A stretch of 64,000 nt of DNA. Origin: Cichorium intybus (Eukaryota > Streptophyta > Magnoliopsida > Asterales > Asteraceae). The stretch covers positions 50,730,464 through 50,794,463 of the forward strand of contig CM042012.1 of NCBI GenBank assembly GCA_023525715.1, read 5' to 3'. The notes under the pieces were generated by a model that saw only the letters and a list, made by a program, of their open reading frames with translations, was not told the DNA's origin and ran no database searches. Of the stretch, positions 23,230 to 36,130 are shown piece by piece; positions within the stretch are counted from its first letter, which is position 1, and the number at the start of each line of letters is the position of its first letter. Both the position numbers and the translations under genes were made by a program.

Positions 23230-24331
23230 CAGACCCACCCATTCCCAGCTCGAGCCCACGACCATGAGGCCGGACCCTCCAGGCCACCAGGTGGCAGTTG
23301 ATGTATTTTTCTTTTTCTATTATATTTTTGGGATATATGTACTGAATTTATGACACATTCTATCTTTTGCTTATGTATATTTTATTATGTTTGCATTTAA
23401 TGTTTTGTTGAGTTATGTATATTATACCAAATTGGGGAGGAGTTGTCTCAAACAAGTGTGGGGTCACCATGCCCCCTCCACTTGTCTTGACCACCGGCGT
23501 GTTCACTGTTGCGCCACAACTCCAGATGCGAAATCAATGACACTTTTTGTTCGAATTTGTACATGTGATACCAAATACCAACCAAGCAGTCTACCGTCAA
23601 AAGGGGTAACTCTTTCTCCATTATTCTAAAATATTTTTATGTACAACGGGGACGTTGTACGGTTTTAAGTGTGGGGTGTGGACGGTCGAAAGAGAAATTT
23701 TTTGAAATTTTTGCAGAAAATACCAATTTTAAAATTTTTAGCAACTTTTTCAAAATTTTTACTAAATTGTAATTTTGAAACGAATGGTTTGGGATTGTGA
23801 TAGCATTAGTATTTTTCAAGAGATACTCTTTAGTTGTGATCATGCTATTAGTTAGTCAAACAAGTTGAGTTTTAGGAGTTAGACAATTGGATTGTTTAGG
23901 ATTGGAATTTAGGAAGGAAATGTCAATCTGTGGCCTTTGTTGTTCGAGCCGGTAGGTCCGAAAAGGTTGGCCTCGAAGAGGCACTTATGCACCTTACCAC
24001 CTAAGATCGTCTGGTTTGGGATGGTATTTCTGAAAGCTCGTTACACGGACAACATCGATTAGGTTCTCGCGAACTATTTCACTCTAATGGTCTTTAGAAT
24101 CTGAATGAGTAAGTACACTTCACTGTGGACAGAAAATTTGTGATCAAGGGTTCTCTAGAAAGCCATGAATTCCAAAGCACATTCTGATTAGGTTCTCGCG
24201 AACTATTTCACTCTAACTCTTGAGGCAATAAACTTTGAAACTGAACACAGTCAAAAATTATTTGAGTCATAGTTAGAATTTATTAAAAACTCTCTTGCTT
24301 AGGGACAAGCAAGGCACAAGTGTGGGGTGTT
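23230..24331 (+). other. 3' non-coding region of gypsy2 with repeated purine-rich tracts
   Basis: No coding potential recognised. AAGTGTGGGGT occurs at 23454-23464, 23667-23677 and, next to the LTR, 24318-24328; a variant is at 21499-21509. A short block around GGTTCTCGCGAACTATTTCA is duplicated (about 24060-24090 and 24187-24217), whereas gypsy1 has it once. Confidence 0.7.
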
Positions 24332-25459
24332 TGACAACGCCTAGTGATATTACATATTTTAGTCGTTGTTGAGCCCTATTCTTAGTAAAATTATATCATA
24401 TATATCATGGTATTCTCACTTTTCGTGCCAGTACTTGTTTGGAAGAAAATAATGTAAACAGGGACCAAAAGCGTACAAATTGGAGAAAGTTTGGAGAAGA
24501 AAGAAAAATCAGGAAAATACATACGCGCGCCGTAGAATCAAGAGGGCGCGACACGGATACAAGGCGGTGGAACAAAATTCAAAGTCCGAAGAAACGGGGA
24601 TAAACCCTTACTCACGCCGCGGTTTACTTAATTGCGCGGCGCGGCTGCGGGAAAATTGCAACTATAAATTGAGCCATTTACAGCCGAAAACCCTAGCAAA
24701 GACCCGGTGGAAAAAGAACTTGGAAGCTCTTTGACTCCGTGATTAAGCATCAGCAACCTCTCAATTGGTATTTTATGTTTTAGAATTTAATTTCATTTTA
24801 GTTTTAGTTAGCAATAGTGGCTAGGGTCTTTGGGAGTGACAACCACTGACCTTGAGCACTTTAGTTTACTGTTTTTCAGTATTGGTGACTGTATTGAATC
24901 ATTGGAATTCGTTTTTGGTTAATGAGAAGCAATTGGTTATAAGTAATATTTGTTTTTCGGTGTTTTGATGATTGTTATTGGTTTTGGATGCTTGTGTTGT
25001 GTTTGGATGTTTGATTTGACCTTGTTCGACTGTTTTCCCTCGCTGATTGCAGTAGCCAATTAGGTTAGTCCTTTAGGTGTGAACTCTAGCCATTGACTGT
25101 CCCATTGGATCTTAGTTCTTGGTTTAGTTTATGCCTTGTTTTGGTTTATATTTGGATTGTTGGATGCCTTTGTTTACTTCTGAATTAGAGATGTACTTCT
25201 GATTTCAGAAAGTAACTAGGTTTGGTTTGAAGCTTAGCTCAGTCTATGATTGTTTTGGGAGTGTTTAGTTTAGGATTTTCGAGTTTTAGTGGCAAGGGTT
25301 GGGAAACTGAAGTCCTTCGACTATAGCGTGACACTATAGTTGGTAATCTGTCATCTGGTCTGACCACGTAGCTCCTGCGGATCGACCCTGACTACCACTA
25401 TGCTAGTGTGTGTGTTAGGTTTCTCTTATTTTTGACCGCACGACGACCTAGGCGTGTCA
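24332..25459 (+). repeat. 3' LTR of gypsy2
   Basis: 1128 bp, TGACAACGCC...GGCGTGTCA, clearly the same family as the gypsy1 and gypsy3 LTRs. GC-rich motifs at 24520-24650 precede a TATA-like TATAAAT at 24663-24669. The right border falls inside copia E coding sequence. Confidence 0.9.
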
Positions 25460-28400
25460 TTATCGTAGAATAGTTCCATCGGCTCCTGAATACTCGGGAC
25501 AACTCCAAGGTCACCGATGAAGTTCTTCAGCCAAGCCGCTTCCTTAGACGCTTCACTCGCTACTATGTACTCTGATTCGCACGTTGAATCAGCCACCGTT
25601 TCTTGCTTGGAACTTTTCCAAGTAACCGCTCCACCATTTAAGATAAACACCCAGCCCTATTGAGACCGACCATTGTCTCTATTTGTCTGGAAGTTGGCAT
25701 CTGTGTATCCACTCACCTTTAAGTCATCACTGCCACCAAGGACTAACACCATGTTCTTTGTCCTTCGCAGATACTTAAGTATGTTCTTTACCGCTATCCA
25801 ATGCGCTTTACCAGGATTTCCCTGGTAGCGGCTAACCATGCTTAGTGCAAAGGATACGTCGGGACGAGTACATGTCATAGCATACATGATCGACCCTACT
25901 GCCGAAGCATAGGGTACCCGACTCATTTCAGCTATTTCCTCATCGGTACTCGGACTTTGAGTCTTACTCAACTTGGCATTAAATTAGATAGGTAGCTCTC
26001 CCTTCTTGGAATTTTCCATACCAAACCTCTTTAGTACCTTTTCCAAGTATACACACTGACTAAGACCTATAAGTCTTTTCTTTCTATCTCTTAATATTCT
26101 TATCCCCAGAATATAGGCAGCTTCTCCAAGGTCTTTCATGGCGAAACACTTCCCGTGCCAAGACTTAACATCTTTCAAGGTCGGAACGTCGTTTCCCATG
26201 AGCAGTATGTCATCCACATACAACGCCAGAAAAGTGACTATACTCCCACTGGCCTTTTCATACACACAGGACTCATCCTCACTCTTAGAGAAGCCAAATT
26301 CCTTGACTTTCTCATGGAAGCAAAGATTCCAACTGCGAGAAGCTTGTTTCAATCCGTAGATTGATTTCTCAAGCTTACACACCTTGTTAGGATGCTTTGT
26401 GTCTACAAAACCCTCTGGCTGATTCATGTAAACATACTCAGTCAACTTTCCGTTAAGGAAAGCGGTTTTGACATCCATCTGCCAAATTTCATAATCATGA
26501 AATGCAACTATGGCAAGCATTATCCTAATCGATTTAATCTTGGCTATTGGTGAGAAGGTTTCATCATAATCAACCCCCGGGTTTGAGTGAATCCCTTCGC
26601 GACCAACCGATCTTTAAAGGTGTGTACCTTTCCATCCATGTCGGTCTTCTTCTTGAAGATCCATTTGCACCCGACTGTCTTACGACTCGGCACATTGTCA
26701 ACCAAGTTCCAAACTTGATTGTCATATATGGACTTGATCTCGTTGTCCATCGCCTCTTTCCACTTGGCAGATTCGGGGCCCACCACCGCTTCACGGTAGT
26801 TAGCTGGTTCATCTAAATTTGTCAATGTACGATCACTGACAAACGTATCACCATCCGTAGTTATATGGAAACCATAAAACACGGGTGGCATGCTAACTCT
26901 ACCCAGACGCCTAAGGGGCAATGAAATGTCAGTTGGTCCACCAGGAACTTCTTCCTCATGTTGGTGGCTAGTTTCACCTAAGGTTGTTTCACCGGGCGTC
27001 TCCTGAATTTCTTCGAGATCGATCGTACTCCCACTGTTCTCTTTGGAAATGAGCTCTCTCTCTCGAAAGACTCCTCGTCTTACTACAAAGACCACGTCCT
27101 CGCTTAGTCTGTAGAACAAGTATCCAAATGACTGTTTCAGGTATCCGATGAAATAGCACCTCTCACTTGTTTCTGCGAGTTTGTCTTGAGTCTCTCGTCT
27201 CACGAAAGCCTCACAACCCCAGACTTTGATGTGTGCCAACGAGGGAACTTTCCTCGTCCACATCTCGTGAGGTGTTTTAGCAACCTTTTTGGTTGGGACA
27301 AGATTAAGGATATGGGCGGCAGTCTCTAGGGCATACCGCATACCCCCAGAAATGGATTGGAAGTGAAGCTCGATTCATCATGGAACGAACCATGTCCAAC
27401 AAGGTTCGGTTTCGCCTCTCAGCAACACCGTTCAACTGTGGTGTTCTCGGGGGCAACAACTGTGAAACAATTTCACATTCCTTACGATAATCGAGAAACT
27501 TGATACTAAGATACTTACCGTCTCTGTCGGATCTAAGCATCTTTATCTTTCTGCCTAATTGATTTTCTACTTCGTTTTTAAACTCTTTGAACTTTTCAAA
27601 GGTATATGATTTGTGCTTGATTAAGTAGATATACCCATATATACTAAAATAGTCAGTAAAGGTCACATAGAACCTCGTGCCATCTTTTGTGGTTGTTCTG
27701 AAGGGACCACACACATCCGTGTGTATGATATCCAACAAACCTTCACCTCTTTCAAAGGAACCTTTGAATGGTGATTTTGTCATCTTGCTAAGTGAACAAG
27801 ACTCGCATACATCATCCGATTTGAGATCGAATGATTCCAACACTCCATCCTTTTGGAGTTGGGCGATGCGTTTCTTATTAATATGGCCAAGGCATCAGTG
27901 CCATAAACACGCCTTTTCTATACCATTCGAAGAATCAATATGTAACACATTTTTACCATAATTATCAACACACATAATAGTCTCATACACTCCATCACAA
28001 GGCAAAGCATTAAAGATAAAAACATCATTTTTAAAAACTGAAATTGAACCATTCAATTTATCAAAATCATAATAATAACCTTGTCTGAACAATGCATGAA
28101 AAGAAATTACGTTTCTTGCCATATCAGGCGAATAGCAACAATTATGTAATTCTAAATTAACTCCACTACTAAGCACTAGTCTATAGACTCCGATCTTGGT
28201 AACAGGTGACGTTCGCCTATTGCCCATGACCAGATTCAGTCTACCGTGCTCCAGCTCCCTACTTTCCTTTAGGCCTTGCAAATTAGAAAAGATATGAAAA
28301 CCACATCCGGTATCAAGGACCCAAGAACAGGAAGAAGATGAGTTATTAGAAATTGTGTAAGTACCTGCTTGTGATGGCTTCACTTTGCCATCCTTGATGT

Positions 28401-29265
28401 CATGCAAGTACTTGGGGCAGCTTCTCTTCCAGTGACCCTTCTCTTTGCAATAAAAGCAATCGGCTTCCTTTGGATTAGTGATATGCGGAATGCCGGAAGA
28501 CTTGGCTCTCGGGGCACTGCTTGATGACCCGACATGAACCTTTTCCCTCTAATTTTGCTTAGGAGGGCCCCTCCTTTTCTTCCCCTTTCCAGATCCAATT
28601 GCCAAGACGGGTTGACTAACCGAGGGTACACTTTTACCCTTCATCCCGTTCTCAGCAGTACGAAGTATGCGATGCAATTCAGCCAAAGTGGTTAGATTGT
28701 TGTTCAAATGGTAAGCCAGTCTGAACTGGTCATAAGAACTCGGCAATGTGTTAAGCACTATGTCAACAGCCAACTCCTCGTGTACGGGCACCGCAAGCTT
28801 CCTCAGCCGATCTACATAACCTTGCATCCTTTGCACGTCAGTGCAGATGGACTCTCCATCACCAGGCTTGCTGTTAGTGAAATCCTTGACCACCTCGCAC
28901 CTCTCGGTACGCTTTTGCTTACGGAACTTTTCCGCGAGCTCTTTGTGCATCTCGTAGGGCCAGTAGTCTTCATAAATTCTTTGCAGTTCAGGGTTCATGG
29001 TGGCGATCATGATGCATGCCACTTTGGTAGCATCATCAGAGTGTTTTTGGTATGAGGAAATTTCCTCGGGAGTAGCGGTATCTGGGTCGACTTCAACCAG
29101 CTCGGTTTCTAGAACATACTCTTTGTGTTCAAACCTTAGAGCCATCTTGATGTTACGGATCCAGTGATTGTAGTTAGTGCCGTCCAACGTCACTTTTGAG
29201 CATAATGACAAGATTGAAGTCACATTACCGGAGTTTGAGTGAGGGGCGGTTTGGTCAGAAGACAT
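25460..29265 (-). pseudogene. gag-pol of copia E, broken and truncated
   Basis: Starts MSSDQTAPHSN at 29265. Gag closely resembles copia A. The zinc knuckle CFYCKEKGHWKRSC follows near 28470-28425, then protease LDTGCGFH, integrase with intact HTDVCGP and NGVAERRNRTL, RT with YVDD, and RNase H up to ELFYDND, where the gypsy2 LTR begins. Damage: TAG at 28551-28549 after GPPKQN, TGA near 27897 in the integrase zinc region, a frame shift near 27310-27340, another near 26560 around FTQTRG, a stop after GELPI near 25984, and a stop after GRSQ near 25657. It retains the integrase Asp that copia A has lost, while A lacks several of E's lesions. Confidence 0.9.
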
Positions 29266-29630
29266 CTATAAAAGAAGAAGGTAGTTTTAATTAGATATAT
29301 ATAAATAATCATTATATTCACCCAAGAATAAATATAAGGCTAGGATCCTACAATAACAATCTACAATATCGAAGAGGGATGCCGTAATCTTTATTGTAAA
29401 TTTTATAAGGTAGGCGAATGACGATTCAGCCAATTCCACCGCGGAAACATAATCATATTATAATGGAATTCCTAGTTTCTTTTGAGATATATTGAACTGT
29501 TCAATAGCATGTTTTAATCTCCGGAATGCCCCACTGTTTGTGACTGGGATACCGAGGATCACAAACCTGGTGTGAATAACCATGCAAATCAGCTTGGTCC
29601 TCTCGAAGTCAATTACCATCTCAAATTGAC

Positions 29631-29654
29631 GTGCCGGTTAACCACACACGCTCC
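29631..29654 (-). other. hairpin-enclosed 24-nt motif in copia E, copy 2 of leader
   Basis: Minus strand reads GGAGCGTGTGTGG, TTA, ACCGGCAC. The enclosing arms differ from copia A by a paired A-T to G-C change and a wobble at the closing pair. Confidence 0.65.
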
Positions 29655-29710
29655 ATCAATAATGGTAAAATCGAGAAACCCATTGCGACTCTTTGTGGAC
29701 CCCAGTTGGC

Positions 29711-29734
29711 GTGGCGGTAAACCACACACGCTCC
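29711..29734 (-). other. hairpin-enclosed 24-nt motif in copia E, copy 1 of leader
   Basis: Minus strand reads GGAGCGTGTGTGG, TTT, ACCGCCAC (one core change). Arms GTTGGT and GCCAAC, with a T-G wobble at the closing pair. Confidence 0.65.
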
Positions 29735-29951
29735 ACCAACGTTCCACAAAGTGCAATGTGCAATTCCATGGATTAGCATCAATTCACATTTTTGACCTAA
29801 AGTAACTAGATTAAGATTTTGTTCAAGGTTCTACTACTTTCAATTATAGCATTATACTTTTAAGAGGCTTAGCGGTTCTATCAAACCCGTTCGGCTAACG
29901 ACACTCGACTGACCAGGAGAGCAGTGGATGAGAGTGGACACCCATTATACT

Positions 29952-30718
29952 TGTTGGATTAGGTGTCTAAGCCATGACTTTACAACTATATTTATCTTGT
30001 TAATTGAAGCAAAGTCCATTTGGGTTGCCCTCATAGCTGGAGGTCAGGATAGAGTTCAGTTGAGTAAAAGGTTGATTTATTAATTATGTAATAAATCAAT
30101 AGAATTAATTAAATGGTTTATTAATATATTTAAGTGTTAATATATTAATTAGAAACTATAATAATTAATTGAGATTTAATCTAGAATTAATTGGATTTAA
30201 TTCAGTGATTAAATTAATTAATTAAAAGTGTGAGGACTAGTTTGTATTTATTCAATAGTTGAATAACTGGCAAAGAGAAGTCCAGGGGCCAAAAGTGGCG
30301 CCACCCTTGGAGGCTTCTCTAGGGTTGGCGAAAACCCTAATTAGGGTTTAGGGATCTGGTCCAAATGGTCAACAGGCTTGCCCACTTGGAGGCTCCTTAG
30401 GGTTTCAGGTGTAACCCTAGGAGGCTATAAAAGGAACCCTCTGGCTCCCCATTATTCACGCCAACTTCAACCAAGATTACTCTGCTGGACTGTCTTCTCC
30501 ATTGCTGTGGGTATGGCTTGCATCTGAGGCAGGACACTTGTGCTGCTAGCTTCAAGAACAAGATTCAAAGGTTGGTTCTTCTGATTTGAACTTTAGAAAT
30601 AATTGTTGGCCTTTAGGTTTTAGTTTATTATCTTCATAGAAGAAAACATAGATCTTTCTAGGGTTGCATGTGAACCATAAGATTTATTTGTGTTCTTTGT
30701 TTGCTAGAAAACCCTTTA
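29952..30718 (+). repeat. 5' LTR of copia C
   Basis: 767 bp. Starts TGTTGGATTAGG; its end reads CCTTTA where the partner has CCTTCA. TATA-like TATAAAAGG near 30426. Confidence 0.93.
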
Positions 30719-30719
30719 G

Positions 30720-30731
30720 TGGTATCAGAGC
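30720..30731 (+). other. primer binding site of copia C (initiator tRNA-Met)
   Basis: TGGTATCAGAGC, one base after the LTR, same site as in copia A. Confidence 0.9.
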
Positions 30732-31523
30732 ATAGGCTGTTTTCTTATGAATTGATATAAACTGCTTAAATGATTTTTGCTTGAGTGTTTTTTGTGAAAA
30801 AACCTCTTGGAATAGCCTCAATTTCGTAGCCTAGGCTAGGGTTTCCTAACCCTAGCCGCCACCCCTTTATTCCCCCTTGATTTGCTTGATTTACTTGCCT
30901 TTTATAAGTAGGTTGTTATTTTTGGTATCTGTATCTAATAAATAACTGGAACCCTTATTTGTTGGCTTGTATTTTTCGAAAATGTGGGGCCCTAGATAGT
31001 AAAATTAATTTGTTAATTTCATAAAATCTATCTTAGATTTAATTAGTTTAATTAACTGTTAATTAAAAGATCAATTAAATCAGCTTAAAGAATTAATTTA
31101 AATTTCCAAAAATTGTTTAAAATTTGCGAAAATTATGATTAAATTAATTCTAAAATATTTTAATAAGATTAAAATATATCTTATATATTTATGATTAAAA
31201 GTTAATTATTTATATATAAGAAAAATTGGTTAGTCTTACCGCAAGTAGGCCTCATTCACAAAACTGTCCTATAAAGAGGGTATAAGGCGACTGACTATAA
31301 AATGTTAGTCTAATGGGTATCCACTCTTACCCACCGCTCTCCTGGCCAGTCGAGTGTCGTTAGCCGAACGGGTTTGATAGAACCGCTAAGCCTCTTAAAA
31401 GTATAATGCTATAATTGAAAGTACTAGAACCTTGAACAAAACCCAATCTAGTTACTTTAGGTTAAAAAATGTGAATTGGTGCTAATCCATGGAATTGCAC
31501 ATTGCACTTTGTGGAACGTTGGT

Positions 31524-31547
31524 GGAGCGTGTGTGGTTTACCGGCAC
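31524..31547 (+). other. hairpin-enclosed 24-nt motif in copia C, leader copy 1
   Basis: Core GGAGCGTGTGTGG, TTT, ACCGGCAC between GTTGGT and ACCAAC. Confidence 0.65.
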
Positions 31548-31603
31548 ACCAACAGGGGTCCACAAAGACTTGCAATGGGTTTCTCGATTTTGTCATTATT
31601 AAC

Positions 31604-31627
31604 GGAGCGTGTGTGGTTAACCGGCAC
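31604..31627 (+). other. hairpin-enclosed 24-nt motif in copia C, leader copy 2
   Basis: Core GGAGCGTGTGTGG, TTA, ACCGGCAC between ATTAAC and GTTAAT. Confidence 0.65.
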
Positions 31628-31962
31628 GTTAATTAGAGATGACAATTGACTTCGAGAGTACCGAGCGAATTTGCATGGTTATTCACACCCGGTTTGTGAT
31701 CCTCAGCATCCCAGTCACAAACAGTGGGGCACATCCGAGACTAAACATGCCACTGAACAGTTCAATGTGTCTCAACAGATCTAGGAATTTCATAAGATGA
31801 AATTGATAAGTGTATTATCTACCTTAATGACCATTATGTTGTGATTACGGCATCCCTCTTCACACCATAGTTGGGGCATTTTGGGTCCTAGCCTTAATAA
31901 ATAATATATTGGGTAATTATTTAAAAGGATAAATTAAACTAATAAAATTCTGTTTATTGTAG

Positions 31963-32845
31963 ATGTCTGAATCAAGTGTCTATTCTTCCCCCTCTCCTCC
32001 TTCACCCACTTCTGAGAGCATCAGAAAGCACCTGCCTAATATGGTAAGGCTGACTGGCCTGAATTATATGGTATGGCTTCATAAATAGAGAATAGTTTTT
32101 TGTTTTGCTGGCAAGCCATATCTGACTGAGTGTCCGCTCCCTAAAGCTTGACATCACACAGTAGCTTGTGATGAGCATGACTCCTTGATTGTTAAGTCAA
32201 GGAAAGTTCGTTACCTAATACTATTGATCATTGACCCCGATTTCCGCAGGAATTTAGAATTCCATGAACTGGTTGAGAAAGGACGAGCTAAGATCTTGAA
32301 AGAGTTTGAAGTGTGCAGGAAGTAGCACCAGTTCACATGTTCTCAAGACTGAGAGACACATAGGTGAACTGTATAAATTTGGTTCCCTTTTGATTGGGAG
32401 TTAAAGCATTAGCTCGACTCGCTGATCCGTTCATCCTGATGTACAGGAAGGGAAACCAGATAAGACAATCGTGGACATGCATTCAATGTTGACTCTGTAT
32501 GAGTCGTTCATAGAGAAGCATAGTTCCATTGATTCAGCTGCTTCGGGATTGAGTCCAGTAATAGGACACATCAAGAAATGATCCAGATCGTCTGGACCGA
32601 TTCCTCGATGGTTCAAACTGGGAATCCACAGGGTGGGACACAGTCACGGAAAGATTGGAAAATGCTCCGAAGCCGAACAGTTTGGCAACTTAAGAATATC
32701 TTAAAACTCAGAACATCTGATCCTTAGTTCCTTGATACAGGATGTGTTCCTCACATTTGCTCTGTATGCATGGACTCTGTAGGATGTGGGATGTTGTTGC
32801 ATAGGAGCATATTCAGATTGGATCTGAAGCTCATGCAGGTTTAGA
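31963..32845 (+). pseudogene. decayed gag and protease scrap of copia C
   Basis: Begins MSESSVYSSPSPPSPTSES at 31963, with NMVRLTGLNYMVWLHK near the start (the GxNYxxW copia gag signature). It has several stops and frame shifts after about 32085. Further fragments in other frames include LTLYESFIEKHSS (about 32490) and a protease start LDTGCVPHICS (about 32735), so a large part of gag and everything after the protease active site is gone. The sequence differs from copia A gag, so the gag of B and C is a separate, more diverged lineage inside A-like LTRs. Confidence 0.7.
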
Positions 32846-34141
32846 GTTTAGTTAGATGTTGAAATCGTGTTATTAGCTTATTAGATGCGTATGACATTGT
32901 CTATCATATAATACATTGATCAAGGATTTTGTTTTAATAAAATTGTCAATCTTCTTTTAACACGTGTTGTTTGAAATATCCTTGAAATGTTATATGATTG
33001 TGTTGAATGCATGATTAGTAATAACTTGAATATTGATACATCCAAAGTGTTTGGATTTAGGAATTGTGTCCCTTATGATTGTTAAGATAAATGTTGTAAG
33101 AATCAATTCAACCAAAGGTCCAGTTGGACAGGACTTTGGAATCATTTGACTTAGAGTCTCATGATGAATTGAATTCTTAATGTGTTAAGAAATGAATCAA
33201 CCAAAGATCCAGTTGGACAGGACTTTGGAATCATTTGACTTAGAGTCAGATGATGATTAAGTTCTTTATAAGGCACATGTGGCAAGAAATGAATCACCCA
33301 AAGATCCAAAGGATAGGACTTTGGAATCAGTTGACTTAGAGTCAACTGAAGATTGCAAGTCTTGAACAGAATTAACAAAGTCATAAGTTTACATAGAGAT
33401 GTAAAAGAGATTGAGATTAGAAGCAACGAACACATCAGTTGCTGTGTATTGCTCGAATCTCCAAATAGAACACAATTCTTTGTACTTCACAATATTTGTC
33501 AGTCGGTATGACGAATATGACCTCGCTTATCAGAATAAGCGATTGGATTGAATCCTTGAACAGTTCAAGGACTTCAAAGGAAGTACAAGATCCACAAAAC
33601 CTGAGTGACAGCATAAACTGGGAAAATGTTTCACAGTTTATTCTCTTCCAAGAACATTAATAGTTAAAATGTGTCTTAGGGAAGATGATGGAGCGTTGGT
33701 CGAAAAAGTTCGATCTTCAATGTATGAGATACATTGCCAATTAATTTCCCGTAAATTAAACACTAAACCTGTCAGACCATATAAACCATATTCCAACCAC
33801 ATCTACGACTAAGTAGGTTTGCAGACACTGTCTGAAATGTAAAGCTGGGATTGTCCCACTTGTACATTAAAGGTCCAGGGTCTTGTAGTGTTCGTCCGAA
33901 CCTCATGACTGGCCTGAACCTAATCAGAAATGTCATTTCACTAGCTATCCCGCTGTACCTGGAAAAGAAAGAGCTCTTTTAGAAAGAACTTATATTCTTA
34001 GGAGACAGTGGGAGTTTGGGACAGTCCTGAATGAGTTCAGGATTAGCCAAGTGAGATAACCTTTAGTCATCGCTAGGCTTAGAGCAGAAATCAGATTTCT
34101 GTTTAATACTGACATAACCTTCTGTTGACCAGTAGTACTGA
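32846..34141 (+). other. non-coding interior of copia C, left part
   Basis: No open frame of note. Homologous to copia B around 14500-15800 in opposite orientation. Carries the tandem array at 33103-33370. Interrupted by element D at target ACTGA (34137-34141). Confidence 0.7.
33103..33370 (+). repeat. three ~96-bp tandem repeats in copia C
   Basis: Each unit has AGGACTTTGGAATCA, TTGACTTAGAGTC and a variable spacer ending in TTAAGAAATGAATCAACC-like sequence. Same array as 15335-15605 in copia B, so it predates their separation. Confidence 0.75.
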
Positions 34142-34842
34142 TGTAACACCCGGTTTCTCATACAAAGTACACCCAAAAATTTTCAACAATTTACACAACA
34201 AAATGGGTATACTTGTAATCAAAGCATGGATCAAGATGTTATCATCACAATAATTACATAAAAGGGTCCTTACAATCTTAACCAGGCATTACAAATAAAT
34301 CTACTTCAACTAAAGGACAGGCTCTAAACTGTCCATCTCTCTTTATCATATGCCTTCCCCTATCACAGCTACATATACCTGCAAAACAACACCACATTCA
34401 AGTGTAAGCTTATAAAGCTTAGTGAGAAATCTCAATCATACTCCACAATTTCTTTCAGTAAATTCTCTTATCATTCTTCTTTTGCTAGTCTCATTAGCAA
34501 TATTCACTCTCTCTAAACTCTGAAACCTGCAAACATATTAGCTTTACAAACACTAGCTAATTAGTAGTAATATCAACTCAATAAATAAGTATCTCAATTG
34601 ATACTACTCATAAACTCAATCCCACATACTCATATAAACTCATTACACTATCAATTATGCTCAATTATAACAGTCATCATGGTTGTAACAATCAAACTCA
34701 AAGACTCTTTAACTCACTCACTCTAGCATATACTCTGATCTTATGCTCAAGTATAGACTATAACTCGTCTCTTGTTATCCACAATTAACAGAACCACTTT
34801 AACTCTAAACTACCACAAAATCAATACAACACACATATATGT

Positions 34843-34933
<91 letters not shown>

Positions 34934-36130
34934 TCAATCTCTATGATTATCTCAGTCATTTAGTATATTCATTCAAACCAAGTACTCATATATAACAGTG
35001 GATTCTAAACCTTGTTTAACTCGTACAATTATACATTAAATGGGTTAGAACAACACATATAAATTCATTCCACTTCAACTCTATTCCACCCCGAACTCTA
35101 TTCCACTTCAAACTCTATTCTAGCTCATAAGCCCTCATGGCTATATAAATTAACTCAAAACTCTTTAATGTGACTACATTAACATCTACTCAGTTTATAC
35201 AATCAATATATATATATATATTATATTCAGTCTACCATAAGGTAGATTTCTACTCAAGTACATAAGAGTACTCACCTGATATTGGTTTAGTAAGTGGAAC
35301 TCCCAAAACGCGCATACCGGACTCCTGATCGGTAGACTTGGTCGTATCACCATAGTCTAAATCAATTTCTCAATTATCCACAATTATCTCAATATCATTT
35401 ATCTCAAATATGTATATCTCAAAACAGGAAAAAGGAGTATAAACGGTAATTATCAACTCCATATTTACCGAAACCCCCAAATCCGCGGTTCTACTCATTC
35501 AACCGTAGGAACTCGACAATAATCTCACCAATAACTCTAAAGGCATCCACTAACAACCTACTAACAACGTATATTTCAATTTATAGCTAAAACATGAAGA
35601 TTGAAAGCTAGGGTTTGAAACCCCAAAAACCAAGAAATACTCACCTCGACAAATTCGAAAGCAAGACCACGTTTACGGGGTTAGATCCGCATCACTTTAC
35701 ACTTCTCTACAAATCTCCGGCTTTAATTTGACTCAAAATCGCCTCTATAAGCTCTGAAAATCGATTTGGAATGTTTGTGGGTCGAGAAATGGTTTAAATG
35801 AGGGCAAAAATCGAATTTATACCCGCACGAAACCTGACCCGGGCTGTCAAACCCGCCCCGGGTTTTGATCCGCAATTCACCGCCTCAGACCCAGCACAGC
35901 ACGGTCCGGGTTTTGTGACCCGACCCGGGTTACTGCTGAACACGACCCGGGTTTTGTGACCCGACCCGGGTTTGTTGATTTTCATTTTCCTTTGTTTCTT
36001 TTATCTCTTTTAGCATTCTATTTTTCTTTGATAAATTTTTAAACATCGTAACTCACGTTTTAACTCATCTATGCTCGTTTATATCAAAAGTTAAAATAAC
36101 TCTACCATAATTTAAAATTACGGTATTACA
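34142..36130 (-). repeat. 3' LTR of element D
   Basis: 1989 bp. Contains a (TA)n tract at about 34849-34928 and a smaller one near 35207. On the minus strand four CCCGGGT-type blocks (35820-35965) lie just upstream of a TATA box (TATAAAT, minus strand of 35815-35821). Splice-like and AGGGTTT-rich leader sequence follows. Confidence 0.9.

Larger units (their letters stand above)
21267..25459 (+). mobile_element. right part of Athila-like element gypsy2
   Basis: Continues from 1897 across the copia A insertion (joined at CTCAC). It runs through a short coiled-coil tail, the post-pol signature CGCTTGTTGGGAGGCAACCC-like block (about 21390-21415), an internal promoter-like block, a broken ORF-B, 3' non-coding sequence with four AAGTGTGGGGT-type tracts, and a 1128-bp 3' LTR. 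No RT or integrase lies between the protease fragment and the post-pol block. The LTR ends directly in the RNase H region of copia E, so gypsy2 was inserted into E. The left end is not identified in the window. Confidence 0.8.
29266..29951 (-). other. leader of copia E, part next to gag
   Basis: Non-coding and homologous to 9800-10496 of copia A. Contains two antisense copies of the hairpin-enclosed motif (29631-29654 with arms ATTGAT/GTCAAT, and 29711-29734 with arms GTTGGT/GCCAAC) and the GTTTGTGA stem-loop. Interrupted by copia C at the target ATACT (29947-29951); it resumes at 44917. Confidence 0.75.
30732..31962 (+). other. 5' leader of copia C
   Basis: Non-coding. Aligns with the copia A leader through nearly its whole length, including two hairpin-enclosed motifs at 31524-31547 (arms GTTGGT/ACCAAC) and 31604-31627 (arms ATTAAC/GTTAAT), and the GTTTGTGA/TCACAAAC stem. 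The high conservation contrasts with the decayed gag that follows. Confidence 0.75.

Noticed and set aside
35794..35985. 63-residue minus-strand frame repeated at 41392-41583
   Set aside because: It is the GC-palindrome promoter region of the D LTR read in one frame; it is duplicated because it is in both LTRs.
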